Below the pieces are notes generated by a model that had not been told where the DNA came from, did no database searches, and saw only the letters and a program-made list of their open reading frames with translations. This document shows positions 43,530 through 52,407 of a stretch of 64,000 nt of DNA, in pieces. The translations under genes were made by a program, and so were the position numbers. Numbering within the stretch: the first letter of the stretch is position 1; each line of letters starts with the position of its first letter. Origin of the DNA: Methylorubrum aminovorans (GTDB lineage Bacteria; Pseudomonadota; Alphaproteobacteria; Rhizobiales; Beijerinckiaceae); contig NZ_BPRC01000005.1 of assembly GCF_022179725.1 (NCBI RefSeq), forward strand, positions 1 to 64,000, written 5' to 3'.

Positions 43530-44876
43530 TCAGAGCCGGTTGTCGTTGACCGCCGCGGTCACGAGCGAGACCGAACTCCACAGCACGGTAAAGCAGAACA
43601 GGGCCGCGAACAGGGCGTAGAACGGGGCCGGGTACTCCGAATAGGTCGGCAGAAGCGGCGGCACGAAGGTCGCCAGATAGATCTGCTGCTTGGCCGCCGC
43701 GATCCGGGCGCGATCGAGGATCAGCTGCATCGAGGAGTTGAGCTTCTCCGCCACCGTCTGCTCGACCATCAGGCCCTCGTATTCGAGCAGGGCCTGGGTG
43801 AGGTTGTGCTCGGAATTCGAGACGATGCCGTCGGTGGTGAGGCGGCTCTGCAGGTCCTTGATCTGGCCATCCAGCGCACCGACGGTGGCCACGAGCACCT
43901 GGATGCCGCGGCTCTTCTCGTCGAGCTTGGAGTCGCGCAGGACGCGCAGGTCGTTCTCCGCCTTGATCTTGTCCTTGCGTAGGAGTTCGATCGTGGTCAC
44001 GGCGGCCTCGGCCGATTTCACCGGGTCGATGATGCCCCAGCGGTTGCGGAATTCCTGCAGGGCGAACCGCGCTTGCTTGAGCCGCTCGGCGGTCTGCTCG
44101 ACCTCCTTCTTCGCGTTGGTGATCATGTCCTCCTGGGCCCGGCGCGAGATGCCGTTGACCAGGGTCTCGGAGCGGGTGATCACCTCCTGCGAGATCGCGA
44201 CCGCATCCTCGGGCTTGAAGGCGCGCACCTTCAGGTGGATCACGCCGGAGATCGCATCGATCTGCGGAATCACGTGCCGGCGCCAGTAGCGCACCAGCTT
44301 CTCGACCGGCTGGCTCTCGTCGTAGCGGGCCCAGAAGTCGATCCCGTCTTCCGAGAACATCTTCGCGAGGCCGAGCTTGGCGTCGATGGCTTCCACCATC
44401 GGCCGGCTGCCGATGTAGTCGCGCAGGATGAAGCTGTCCTGGCTGTTGTGCTTCTGGATCAGGTCGGTGTGCAGGCCGAGTTCGGCGCTCGCCATCGGCT
44501 CGACGTTGCCGCGCACGGCGAACTGCGACTCGACGATGTATTGCGGCGAGGCGATCACGAAGACGTAGAGCCCGACCACCGCGGTCGGCAGCAGCGCGAA
44601 CAGGGCGTAGCTGCGGAACAGGCGCTTGACCATCCGCTCGGGCGGACGCGCTTCCCGCGGCCGCAGGCCGGGCAGCCGGGTCCATTCGAGACCGCGCCGC
44701 GCCCGATCGACCAGGGCTGTGCCGAGAGACCGGCCCCGGCCGGGCGCGACCGGCTCGATCGTCTCGGCGTTGCGCCGCAGGTCCGGCACGGAGCGCCGGG
44801 CGAGCTCCATGAGCGACTGGACGCTCGGGCTCGGCCGGACTCGGGTCGCCTGCTTGACCTCGTCGTCGGAACTCAT
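43530..44876 (-). CDS. Capsule polysaccharide export inner-membrane protein (KpsE/Wzz-like)
   Basis: A 448-residue inner-membrane polysaccharide co-polymerase-type protein. TM1 is near 100-122 (SYALFALLPTAVVGLYVFVI). A large periplasmic domain includes SPQYIVESQFAVRGNVEPMA and DSFILRDYIGSRPMVEAIDA, and a long coiled coil runs about 240-370. TM2 near the C-terminus is PFYALFAALFCFTVLWSSVS. This is the layout of KpsE/BexC/CtrB capsule-export proteins. No ABC export partner (KpsM/T) or glycosyltransferase lies beside it, so it is isolated from its expected locus. ATG 44876 is used; the frame is open to 44960. Confidence 0.85.
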   Translation of the reverse strand: MSSDDEVKQATRVRPSPSVQSLMELARRSVPDLRRNAETIEPVAPGRGRSLGTALVDRARRGLEWTRLPGLRPREARPPERMVKRLFRSYALFALLPTAVVGLYVFVIASPQYIVESQFAVRGNVEPMASAELGLHTDLIQKHNSQDSFILRDYIGSRPMVEAIDAKLGLAKMFSEDGIDFWARYDESQPVEKLVRYWRRHVIPQIDAISGVIHLKVRAFKPEDAVAISQEVITRSETLVNGISRRAQEDMITNAKKEVEQTAERLKQARFALQEFRNRWGIIDPVKSAEAAVTTIELLRKDKIKAENDLRVLRDSKLDEKSRGIQVLVATVGALDGQIKDLQSRLTTDGIVSNSEHNLTQALLEYEGLMVEQTVAEKLNSSMQLILDRARIAAAKQQIYLATFVPPLLPTYSEYPAPFYALFAALFCFTVLWSSVSLVTAAVNDNRL

Positions 44877-45212
44877 CGAATGGGGGTCCTCACGGATCCA
44901 CGGCCGGAGCGCGCCCGCACGAAATGCCTCGCGCCCGCCCCCCGCGATACGCACGGGCAAGGCTTTTCGGCAAGCTCGGGCAGCATCCTGTCTGGTGGTT
45001 CAGGTCACGTTCTTTTCGGCCCTTTTTAAGGCGCGGCGATCCGCCGGGATTGCGCCTCGGGCGGGGGGGCTGCGATACCGCCCCGGACATCGGGGCACGG
45101 CCCGAATCGAGCAGGCCGGACGGGAGGGCATGTGGCAGGGCGGCAGGATCCGGGCGGGGCGGCCCGCGAGACCCAGGGCGAGACGGTACGGAGCGAGGCG
45201 ACGAGGGCCAAA
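44877..45212. other. Intergenic divergent region, no gene seen
   Basis: 336 bases between the export gene (minus) and the ferredoxin-like gene (plus). Frames here are shadows. An A+T-richer patch around 45010-45035 (TCTTTTCGGCCCTTTTTAAG) may hold a promoter. Confidence 0.4.
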
Positions 45213-45584
45213 ATGACAGGGCCCAAGACGGCCAAGGCGGGCTTCTCGGATCTCGTGCTGGTCTGCCGCAAATGTGCCAAGCGCCAGGGCGTGGCCCGCA
45301 AGCAGATCGGCCGTGCCGTCAAGCGAGCGCTCAAGCAGGAGGCGCGCGGCGACGGTTCCGCGAAGCGTGCCGGCAAGGTCCGCCTCGTGGAGACGGGCTG
45401 CCTCGGGCCCTGTCCCAAGCGGATGCTGACGCTGGCCACGCCGGATTCCCTGGCCCACCGCCGCGTCATCCTCGTCGATCCGGCGCTCGAAGACCTCGCC
45501 GCTGGGGGCCTCGTCCTCGCGCCCTTGCCGGCGTCGATCGAAGCGAGTCCCGAGGTGCCGGCCGATGGAGCGGGGAATGGCTGA
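45213..45584 (+). CDS. Thioredoxin-like [2Fe-2S] ferredoxin-domain protein
   Basis: A 123-residue protein with four cysteines in the thioredoxin-like ferredoxin order: VLVCRKCAKR near residue 17-20 and ETGCLGPCPKRM near residue 62-66. These can ligate a [2Fe-2S] cluster. Such small proteins act in electron transfer or metal sensing; the partner is unknown. ATG 45213 has GAGGG in front. It overlaps the next gene's start by 20 bases, suggesting co-expression with the flippase-like membrane protein. Confidence 0.75.
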   Translation: MTGPKTAKAGFSDLVLVCRKCAKRQGVARKQIGRAVKRALKQEARGDGSAKRAGKVRLVETGCLGPCPKRMLTLATPDSLAHRRVILVDPALEDLAAGGLVLAPLPASIEASPEVPADGAGNG

Positions 45585-46746
45585 GTCACCCGCTCGCCGC
45601 GAGGAGCGGTGTCAGGAGCCCGGCGACCTGCGCCACGATCGGCGCCCCGCCGAACCATCGCTGCCGCAGCGCCTCCTGCGCGGGCTGCTGCGCCGGTTGC
45701 CGCTCGTCGGCACCCTGGTCGGACTGGGGCTGGGCGTGTGGCTCGTCGCCACCAACGACCTCGCGGCGATCGGTGCGGCCTTCGGGCGGATCGGTGCGGC
45801 GGGTCTTGCCGCCATCGTCGGGGTGCGGGTCGTCATCGTGCTCCTGTGCGGGCTCGCCTGGGCGAGCGTGCTGGCCGGCCTTCCGCCCTCCGGCCGCTCC
45901 CGGACGGGCGCCCCGGCCGAGCCTCCAGTCGAGACCGGCGCCTTCGTGATCCTGCGCTTCGTGCGCGAGGGCGTGAACGTGCTGCTGCCGGTCGCCTCGG
46001 TGGGCGGCGAAGTCGTGGGCGGGCGCCTGCTGACCTTCTGGGGCGTCGCGGGCAGCCTCGCGGCGGCCTCGCTCCTCGCCGACATGCTGATCCAGGTCGC
46101 GACGCAGGTGGCCTTCACCGGGCTCGGCGCCGCCCTGCTCTGGCGGCTGCCGGGGGAGGCCGCCGCCGCGCTCGCGTGGTGGACGACGCAGGCCGCCGTC
46201 GTGGCGGTGGCGGCGGTCGCCGCCTTCTTCGCCCTGCAGACGCTCGGCGTGGCGCGCGGTCTCGAGCGGCGCCTCGCCGGCCTCGGCCGTCGCTTCCTGC
46301 GCTCGGCGGCCCCGGAGGGGGCGAAGCCGGAGGGAGACGCCGCCGGCATCCTCTCGGTGCAGGAAGCTCTCGATGCGGTCTGGGCGCGAGACCGGCGCGG
46401 GCGCATCGCCCAGTCGGTCGCCCTGCACGCCGTGGCCTGGGGACTCGGTGCGGCCGAGATCTGGATCGTGCTCGCCTGCATCGGGGTCGAGGTGAGCCTG
46501 ACCGAGGTTCTGGTGCTGGAATCTTTGTCCCAGGCGATCAAGTCGGCGGCTTTCGCGGTGCCGAGCGGGCTCGGCGTTCAGGAGGGCGGCTTCGTCGTGG
46601 TGGGCGCTCTGTTCGGGCTCGATGCGGGCACCGCCATCGCCTTGTCGCTCGCCAAGCGCGTTCCCGACGTGGTTCTCGGCCTGCCCTCGCTGATCGTCTG
46701 GCAGAGCCTCGAGGCGAAGCGGGCGCAGGTGCTGCCGCCGCGCTGA
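45565..46746 (+). CDS. Flippase-like membrane protein (UPF0104/HpnL type)
   Basis: A 393-residue inner-membrane protein with eight or nine helices of the lysylphosphatidylglycerol-synthase transmembrane family. Key segments are RFVREGVNVLLPVASVGGEV (about 130-150), VLESLSQAIKSAAFAVPSGL and GVQEGGFVVVGALFGLDAGT. Members in hopanoid-making bacteria include HpnL, a putative hopanoid or lipid transport factor; hopanoid genes are not in this window, so the link is inferred. It starts at ATG 45565 (alternative ATG 45577). Confidence 0.78.
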   Translation: MERGMAESPARREERCQEPGDLRHDRRPAEPSLPQRLLRGLLRRLPLVGTLVGLGLGVWLVATNDLAAIGAAFGRIGAAGLAAIVGVRVVIVLLCGLAWASVLAGLPPSGRSRTGAPAEPPVETGAFVILRFVREGVNVLLPVASVGGEVVGGRLLTFWGVAGSLAAASLLADMLIQVATQVAFTGLGAALLWRLPGEAAAALAWWTTQAAVVAVAAVAAFFALQTLGVARGLERRLAGLGRRFLRSAAPEGAKPEGDAAGILSVQEALDAVWARDRRGRIAQSVALHAVAWGLGAAEIWIVLACIGVEVSLTEVLVLESLSQAIKSAAFAVPSGLGVQEGGFVVVGALFGLDAGTAIALSLAKRVPDVVLGLPSLIVWQSLEAKRAQVLPPR

Positions 46747-46747
46747 A

Positions 46748-46800
46748 CCGGACTTTCGAAAGGACGCGTCCTTGTCATAGGGCCCAGGGCGGAGCCCCGG
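46748..46800. repeat. Short intergenic repeat, family 2, copy 1
   Basis: It follows the stop of the flippase-like gene and reads CCGGACTTTCGAAAGGACGC then GTCCTTGTCATAGGGCCCAG. It closely matches 62749-62798, including the TTTCGAAAGGAC-N2-GTCCTT dyad and the CAGGGC-GAGCCC hairpin. Both copies lie between convergent genes. Confidence 0.7.
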
Positions 46801-46809
46801 ACGAGCGCC

Positions 46810-47367
46810 TCACCCCTCGCCCGCGACGAGCCAGCGCCGCATCGCCTCGAAGGTCGCAATCCCGGCGGCGAAGGCCGCGGCGGCTTGCCCCTCCGGCAGC
46901 CCGTCCAGCCGCTCGCGAAAGCTGCGCCAGAGCGGCCCTGTCTCTCGCCCGCGGCCCGCGTAATAGGCCAGCGGCACGCCCGCCCCGTGCAGGCGGGCGA
47001 CGTGGCGGCCGATGACGGCGCCGCCGAGCGTCGAGCCTTCCAGCACGTAGAGCGCGCCGAGCGCGGCGCCCGGCCCGTCGAGCCAGGGCGCGGCGGGCGC
47101 GGGCAGGGTGTCGGGTGCTGTCCCGTCGAGGGCGCGCAGATCCGCGTCGAGGGAAGGGAGCCGCCGCCGGGGATCGAAGAAGGGCGCGTCGGCGAGCGCG
47201 ACCCCGATCACCGGCTCGTAGGCAGCGTGGAAGCCGCGCAGGCCCGCCAGCAGGTCGCGGTAGCCGGGCAGCGTCGCCACCCGCGCCTCCCAGTCGAGGT
47301 CGCGCTCCAGCGCCTCATGGGCCGCGGCCGTGGCTCCCCGCAGGCGGGCGTGCAGGCTGTCGCTCAA
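46810..47367 (-). CDS. bphO: Biliverdin-producing heme oxygenase
   Basis: A 185-residue heme oxygenase cleaving heme to biliverdin, CO and iron. It has the heme-ligand His in RGATAAAHEALERDL and the distal helix GALYVLEGSTLGGAVIGRHV. Its ATG is seven bases past the bacteriophytochrome stop on the same strand, so the two are one operon. That pairing supports a role in supplying the biliverdin chromophore, in addition to any iron recycling. Confidence 0.9.
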   Translation of the reverse strand: MSDSLHARLRGATAAAHEALERDLDWEARVATLPGYRDLLAGLRGFHAAYEPVIGVALADAPFFDPRRRLPSLDADLRALDGTAPDTLPAPAAPWLDGPGAALGALYVLEGSTLGGAVIGRHVARLHGAGVPLAYYAGRGRETGPLWRSFRERLDGLPEGQAAAAFAAGIATFEAMRRWLVAGEG

Positions 47368-47374
47368 GGAGGGC

Positions 47375-50056
47375 TCAGGCGTGAACGGTGAAGCAGGCGC
47401 CGTCGGCGTTCTCGACGTCGAGGCGCGCGCCGATCTGGTCGAGCATGGCCCGGATCAGCTTCATGCCGAGTCCGGTGCCGCGCGCCTTGCCTCTCTCCCA
47501 GCCCGGCGGCATGCCCTCGCCGTCGTCGCAGACCCTGAGGCGCACGGCGCCCTCCCCGCCCGCGACGGTGACACTGATCCGCGCACCCTTGTCGGGCCGG
47601 CCGGCATATTTGAACGCGTTGGTGACGAGTTCGGTGGTGATCAGAGAGAGCGCGACCGCGTGGCGGTAGGGCACCATCAGGCCGGGCTCCGCGGTCAGCT
47701 CGACGCTGTGCTCGTCGCCGGCCATGCCGGCGAGGTCGCTGCACAGGGCCTGGATGGTCTGGCCGAGATCGACCTGCTCCATGCTCTCGCCCTGATACAG
47801 GCTGTCATGGACACGGGCGACGCTCATGACGCGGGCCGAGGTCTCGGAGAAGGCCTGCCGCGCCTCCGGGTCGGCGATCTGGCGGCGCTGCATGTGCAGG
47901 AAGGCCGTCACGATCTGGAGCGAATTCTTGACCCGGTGGTCGATCTCGCGGGTGAGCAGATCCTTCTGCTCCAGCAAGCGCTCCTTGTCGGCGAGCAGGC
48001 CCGTCAGTTCATCGATCTTGCGGCGCTGGCGCAGCACCACACCGTCGACGGCGTCGGCAAGTTGGGCGGCGAGCGCCACCTTCCACGTCGCCCAGGGTGT
48101 GGAATGCCCGCGGCGCTCCTCGATCCAGCGCTCGAACGAGCGCCGCGGCAGCACCGCCACCGGGCCGCTGCCGGGCAGAACGGGTTTGCGCGGGTCGCCG
48201 CCCCAGGTCACGGTGCTCGGCACCTCCGGCTTCACCCAGAACAGGAGGTGCTGGCGCGAGGAGCCGACGAAGGCGGCGAGCAGGCCGCTGGCGTTCTCCG
48301 TGTCCGCCGCGGCCGGCGCGTGATGCAGCACCAGCGTGTCGGTGACGAAGGTGGTCTCGCCCGGCGCCAGACTCTCCCGCAGCCAGTCGGCGAGCGCGCG
48401 CACCTTCGCCGCTTCCGGCGTGGCACCGACGAGGCAGACGGATTCGTCCGAGACGATGCCGGCGCCGGTGGCGCCGAACAGGTCGAGCAGGGTCGGGCTG
48501 CCCTGGGTCAGGGAGGCGACGAAATCGTCGGAGCGGGTGAGCCCGCGCACGAGCCGGCCCTGCACGTCGAGATGGCGCTGCCGCTCGCCCCAGAGCGCCT
48601 TGCCCTCGATCTCCTGCACCCGCATGGCGAAGCCGTCGGTGAGCACGGTGGCCGCGGCACGAGTCTCCGGCGCGACGTAGTGCGGCCGGCGGTGATGGCC
48701 GATCATCAGGCCCCAGAGCCTGTCCTCGACCATGATCGAGATCGACATCGAGCCGTCGACGCCGAGATTGCGCTGATATTCGAGGTGGATCGGCGAGAGC
48801 GAGCGGTTCTGGGCGAAGGTGAGGTCGATCGGCGCGTTGCCGGCGGAGCGGTCGGCGACGAGCGGCACCGGCACGCAGTCGCGATCGATCACGAAGCGGC
48901 TCTTGGCCTTGGTGTAGAGGGCGCGGGCCTGGGCCGGGATGTCGGAGGCGGGAAAGCGCAGGCCGATCAGCGGGCGCTGCCAGTCCGGCACCATGTCCTC
49001 GGCGATGGCCTCGCCGTTCCAATCCGCGTCGAAACGGTAGACCAGCACCGATTCGAAGCCGGTCATGGCGCGGATTTCGAGGGCAGCGATCTGCGCCGCC
49101 TCGGTCAGGGTCTCGGCGGCACGCAGCCGCATCATGGCGAGTTCGGCGTCGAGCGGGCTCGCGGTGAGGAAGTCCTCGGGCCGCTCCGGCGCCAGTTCCA
49201 GCTCGACGATCACCCGGCCGAGATGGGCGTGCGCCACGAGGTGGAAGCGCTCCTCCCGCAGCGGAAGCGTGAGCGTGCGGCGCAGGAGGCGCCCGTCGGT
49301 CAGGGTGTGGGCGGCCAGCCCGTCGCGGATCGCGGAGACGATCGCGCCCGGCAGCAGCGCCTCCAGGTTGAGGCCGGTGGGCGGAAACTGCTCGGGGGCC
49401 AGCACGTCGGCGGCGTTGGCGCTGAAGGCCAGGATCTGGAGGGTCACGGCGTCGGCGGCGAGCATCACCGCGTTCGGCTGGATCGAGCCGGGGATGTGGA
49501 TCGGCTCGCGCTCGCACAGGCTCGGATCGACCGGTTCGGCCCGGCTGCGCTGAGAGATCGCGGCGAAAACGGCCTCGCGCGAGGGGCCGGCGGCGATCTG
49601 CTCGAGGGGGCTGATCGTCAGCCACGTGCAGTTCGCCCCCGCTCGCAGGCCGATCCGCGCCCGCAACGGGGCCGGGATGCGGCCGAACACGAATTCGAAG
49701 GCTTGGCCCGCCACGGCCCGGCGCTGAGCGGCGAGGAAGCGGCCGTAAAAGCCGGGCACGTGGGCGCTCGGCACGAGATCGCGGAAGAAGTTGCGCCCAA
49801 CCATCGCGTCGGGCGGCAAGCCGCACAAGCTTCCCGCGGCGCGATTGCAGGCGAGCACTCTCCCGGCGGCGTCGAGAGCGAGAATGCCCACGCCGATTTC
49901 ATCCCGCTGCTCGGGGGTGAGCGCGTCGAGATCGACCGGAAGGTCGATCGGACCATCATTCGGTCCCCTGGCGTGCATCTGCGACGGATCGACCATTACG
50001 GCAGCCGGTATGCCTTCCGCGCTCGGGTTACGCAATGCCGAGGCGCCTGCAGCCAT
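47375..50056 (-). CDS. Bacteriophytochrome histidine kinase with N-terminal PYP-like domain
   Basis: An 893-residue soluble red/far-red light sensor kinase. Domains: PYP-like PAS (about 45-150: VGRNFFRDLVPSAHVPGFYG, FEFVFGRIPAPLRARI), PAS2 with the biliverdin-binding C181 in SLCEREPIHIPGSIQPN, GAF (FPASDIPAQARALYTKAKSR; SLSPIHLEYQRNLGVDGSMS), PHY, then a HisKA_2 kinase with H707 (REIDHRVKNSLQIVTAFLHM) and HATPase (TNAFKYAGRP; GTGLGMKLIRAMLDQIGA). In the PYP-like domain the chromophore Cys69 position is Ser (residue 97), and the positions of Tyr42, Glu46, Thr50 and Arg52 of Ectothiorhodospira PYP are also changed. Start ATG 50056 is chosen; TTG 50086 would add ten residues. A PYP/phytochrome fusion (Ppr) is known from Rhodospirillum centenum. 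Confidence 0.9.
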   Translation of the reverse strand: MAAGASALRNPSAEGIPAAVMVDPSQMHARGPNDGPIDLPVDLDALTPEQRDEIGVGILALDAAGRVLACNRAAGSLCGLPPDAMVGRNFFRDLVPSAHVPGFYGRFLAAQRRAVAGQAFEFVFGRIPAPLRARIGLRAGANCTWLTISPLEQIAAGPSREAVFAAISQRSRAEPVDPSLCEREPIHIPGSIQPNAVMLAADAVTLQILAFSANAADVLAPEQFPPTGLNLEALLPGAIVSAIRDGLAAHTLTDGRLLRRTLTLPLREERFHLVAHAHLGRVIVELELAPERPEDFLTASPLDAELAMMRLRAAETLTEAAQIAALEIRAMTGFESVLVYRFDADWNGEAIAEDMVPDWQRPLIGLRFPASDIPAQARALYTKAKSRFVIDRDCVPVPLVADRSAGNAPIDLTFAQNRSLSPIHLEYQRNLGVDGSMSISIMVEDRLWGLMIGHHRRPHYVAPETRAAATVLTDGFAMRVQEIEGKALWGERQRHLDVQGRLVRGLTRSDDFVASLTQGSPTLLDLFGATGAGIVSDESVCLVGATPEAAKVRALADWLRESLAPGETTFVTDTLVLHHAPAAADTENASGLLAAFVGSSRQHLLFWVKPEVPSTVTWGGDPRKPVLPGSGPVAVLPRRSFERWIEERRGHSTPWATWKVALAAQLADAVDGVVLRQRRKIDELTGLLADKERLLEQKDLLTREIDHRVKNSLQIVTAFLHMQRRQIADPEARQAFSETSARVMSVARVHDSLYQGESMEQVDLGQTIQALCSDLAGMAGDEHSVELTAEPGLMVPYRHAVALSLITTELVTNAFKYAGRPDKGARISVTVAGGEGAVRLRVCDDGEGMPPGWERGKARGTGLGMKLIRAMLDQIGARLDVENADGACFTVHA

Positions 50057-50220
50057 TCGTTTGAGATCACCGAAACGTCGCACCAAGTGCCTGAGAAGCC
50101 CAAGCTTTGTCTAAATGCATACAGACGCCGCGACACAGTGCGTAAGCCGCGCAGAGCCACCGCGGCACGCGCGGCGGCGCGCTCCGAAAAGCGGTCGCAG
50201 CAAAGCCCGACCCGTCCACC

Positions 50221-51597
50221 TCACCGATCCGCGAGATCGGACAGGGCCGTCTCGAGCCCCTCCTCCAGGGTCGGATGGTAGAACGGGCGATCGCGCAGGC
50301 TCCGGACGTCGAGCCCGTCCTGCACCGCGTAGGCGAGGAGGTGGCCGAGATGCTCCACATCCGGGCCGATCAGCTCGGCGGCGGCGAGGCGCCCGTCGGC
50401 CTCCGCGTAGAGCCGGATACCGCCCTGCGCCCGATCCATCACCTGGGCCCGGCCCTGGTCGCAGAAATCGGCGCGGCCGACGCGATGGCCCGCCTCAGGG
50501 TCGAAGCCGCCGCCGATCACGGCGATCTGCGGATCGCTGAACACCATGGCGAGCGCCACCCAGCGCCCCGGCCGCTCAGCGCCCTCGCCGCGGGCGAGCC
50601 GCGCCGCGTTGCGCCCGGCGATGCGGCCCTGGCGGCTCGCCTCGTGAAGAACCGGGCGGTCCGCGTTGGCATCGCCGGCGATCAGGATCGGCGCACCCTC
50701 GCAGATCAGCGAGCGGGGATCGTGCATCGGGCCGCCCTTTTCGTTCAGGCGCATGCCGGTGCGATCCAGGCCGATGCCCGACACGTTCGGCGGACGGCCC
50801 GCGGCGGCCAGCACCCGATCGAAGCGCCGCTCTCCCTTGCCGCCCTCGCCGTTCCAGCCGAGGCGCGCGCCCTCCCCGTCCGTCGCACCGCTCTCGACCT
50901 TGGCGCCGAGATGGAGGTCGAAGGCCTCCGAAAAGATCTCGCGGGCGGCCCGCTTCAGGTCGGGGTCGCCCAAGCCCCCGAGGCTGTCGCCGGGATCGAA
51001 CACGCTGGTCGCCACACCGAGCCGGGCCATGGCCTGCGCGAGCTCCAGGCCGACCGGGCCGGCTCCGAGCACGGCGAGCGAGGCGGGCAGATCCTCGATC
51101 TCGAACAGGGTATCGGTGGTGAGAACCCTGTCACCGAGCCCCCGCAACGGTTCGGGAACGCTCGGGCTGGAGCCTGTCGCCAGCACCGCCGCCTTGAAGC
51201 GCAGGCGGGTGTGGTCGTCGATGCGCAAGGAATCCGGCCCCTCGAACACGGCTCGGCCGGTCAGGCGCGTCTCGTCCGGCAATCGATCAAGCCCCTCGAA
51301 CACGGAACCCACGAACCGGTCGCGCAAGCGCCGCATCCGGGCCAGCACCGCCGGGCCGTCCACCTGCACCGCGCCGACCCGGATGCCGAGCCGATGCGCC
51401 GCGCGGGCCTCGTGCGCGGCCTCGGCCGCGGTGATCAGCAGCTTCGAGGGCATGCAGCCGACACGGGCGCAGGTGGTGCCGCCGGGCCCCTGCTCGATCA
51501 GCACGGCGCGGGCGCCCGCATCGAGGGCGGCGCGATGGGCGGCGATGCCGGCGGTGCCGGCCCCGATCACCGCGACGTCGCAAGACATCTCGCGCAT
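50221..51597 (-). CDS. Dihydrolipoyl dehydrogenase-like flavoprotein disulfide reductase
   Basis: A 458-residue FAD enzyme of the class I pyridine-nucleotide-disulfide family. It has the FAD motif DVAVIGAGTAGIAAHRAALD, the redox disulfide GGTTCARVGCMPSKLLITAA, the NAD motif LAVLGAGPVGLELAQAMARL and the second FAD motif IGDAN-type ILIAGDANADRP. A dimerisation domain ends with FYHPTLEEGLETALSDL; the catalytic His-Glu pair is seen as YHPTLEE. True Lpd or a mercuric/glutathione-reductase relative is possible; no 2-oxoacid dehydrogenase gene is adjacent. Three bases separate it from the SDR gene upstream, so the two form an operon. Confidence 0.85.
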   Translation of the reverse strand: MREMSCDVAVIGAGTAGIAAHRAALDAGARAVLIEQGPGGTTCARVGCMPSKLLITAAEAAHEARAAHRLGIRVGAVQVDGPAVLARMRRLRDRFVGSVFEGLDRLPDETRLTGRAVFEGPDSLRIDDHTRLRFKAAVLATGSSPSVPEPLRGLGDRVLTTDTLFEIEDLPASLAVLGAGPVGLELAQAMARLGVATSVFDPGDSLGGLGDPDLKRAAREIFSEAFDLHLGAKVESGATDGEGARLGWNGEGGKGERRFDRVLAAAGRPPNVSGIGLDRTGMRLNEKGGPMHDPRSLICEGAPILIAGDANADRPVLHEASRQGRIAGRNAARLARGEGAERPGRWVALAMVFSDPQIAVIGGGFDPEAGHRVGRADFCDQGRAQVMDRAQGGIRLYAEADGRLAAAELIGPDVEHLGHLLAYAVQDGLDVRSLRDRPFYHPTLEEGLETALSDLADR

Positions 51598-51600
51598 TGC

Positions 51601-52407
51601 TCAGGACGCCATGGTGAGGACGGCGCCGCCGTCGACCCGCAGGTTCTCGCCCGTGATGTAGCTCGCCTGTTCCGAGCAGAGGAAGGCCACGGCCGACGCG
51701 ACCTCCTCGACCCGGCCGCGGCGCTTGGCGACGATGCCGGGACGCTTCTCCTCCAGGAAGCTCTCGATCGCCTCATCGAACGAGACGCCGAGCTCCTCGG
51801 CGCGCTTCTCCATCATCGCATCGGTCATCGGCGTGGCGACGAAGGCGGGCGCCACGGAGTTCACCAGCACCCCGTCCGGGCCGTAGGCCTTGGAGAGGCC
51901 CTTGGTCAGGTTCATCAGGCCGGCCTTGGCGGCGCAGTAGGGCAGTTCCTCGACATAGGGCTGGACCGCGTCCTCGGAGGTGAAGAACACGATCCGCCCC
52001 CATTTCTGCGCGCGCATCCCCGGGATGAAGGCGCGGGCGACACGGACCGCCGCCATCAGGTCGGCCTGGATCGTGGACATCCAGCCCTCGTCGTCGATTT
52101 CCAGGAAGTCGCCGGTGGCCCCGGTGACGCCGGCGGCGTTGACGAGGATGGTGGGGGTCTCGCCGAAGGCTTGATCGGCAAAGTCGCGCAGCTTGCGCGC
52201 GCCGGCGTCGCTGGAGAGGTCGGCCTGGCACGCCTTCACGGCACCGAGGGCGGCGAGCCGTCCGGCCGCCTCCCCCAATTCCTTCTCCTTCAGGTCGGAG
52301 AGGACGACCTTCACGCCCTCGCGCAGCAGGTACTCCGCGCTCGCGTAGCCCATGCCGGAATCGCCGCCGGTGATCACCGCGACGCGGCCGCTGATGCCGA
52401 GATCCAT
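51601..52407 (-). CDS. Short-chain dehydrogenase/reductase
   Basis: A 268-residue Rossmann-fold oxidoreductase. Cofactor motif TGGDSGMGYASA (TGxxxGxG), NAG-type ILVNAAGV, catalytic Ser in IVFFTSEDAVQP and the YxxxK pair in LPYCAAKAGLMN, C-terminal YITGENLRVDGGA. ATG 52407 has GAAGAAGG in front. Substrate unknown. It is co-directional with the disulfide reductase. Confidence 0.88.
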   Translation of the reverse strand: MDLGISGRVAVITGGDSGMGYASAEYLLREGVKVVLSDLKEKELGEAAGRLAALGAVKACQADLSSDAGARKLRDFADQAFGETPTILVNAAGVTGATGDFLEIDDEGWMSTIQADLMAAVRVARAFIPGMRAQKWGRIVFFTSEDAVQPYVEELPYCAAKAGLMNLTKGLSKAYGPDGVLVNSVAPAFVATPMTDAMMEKRAEELGVSFDEAIESFLEEKRPGIVAKRRGRVEEVASAVAFLCSEQASYITGENLRVDGGAVLTMAS

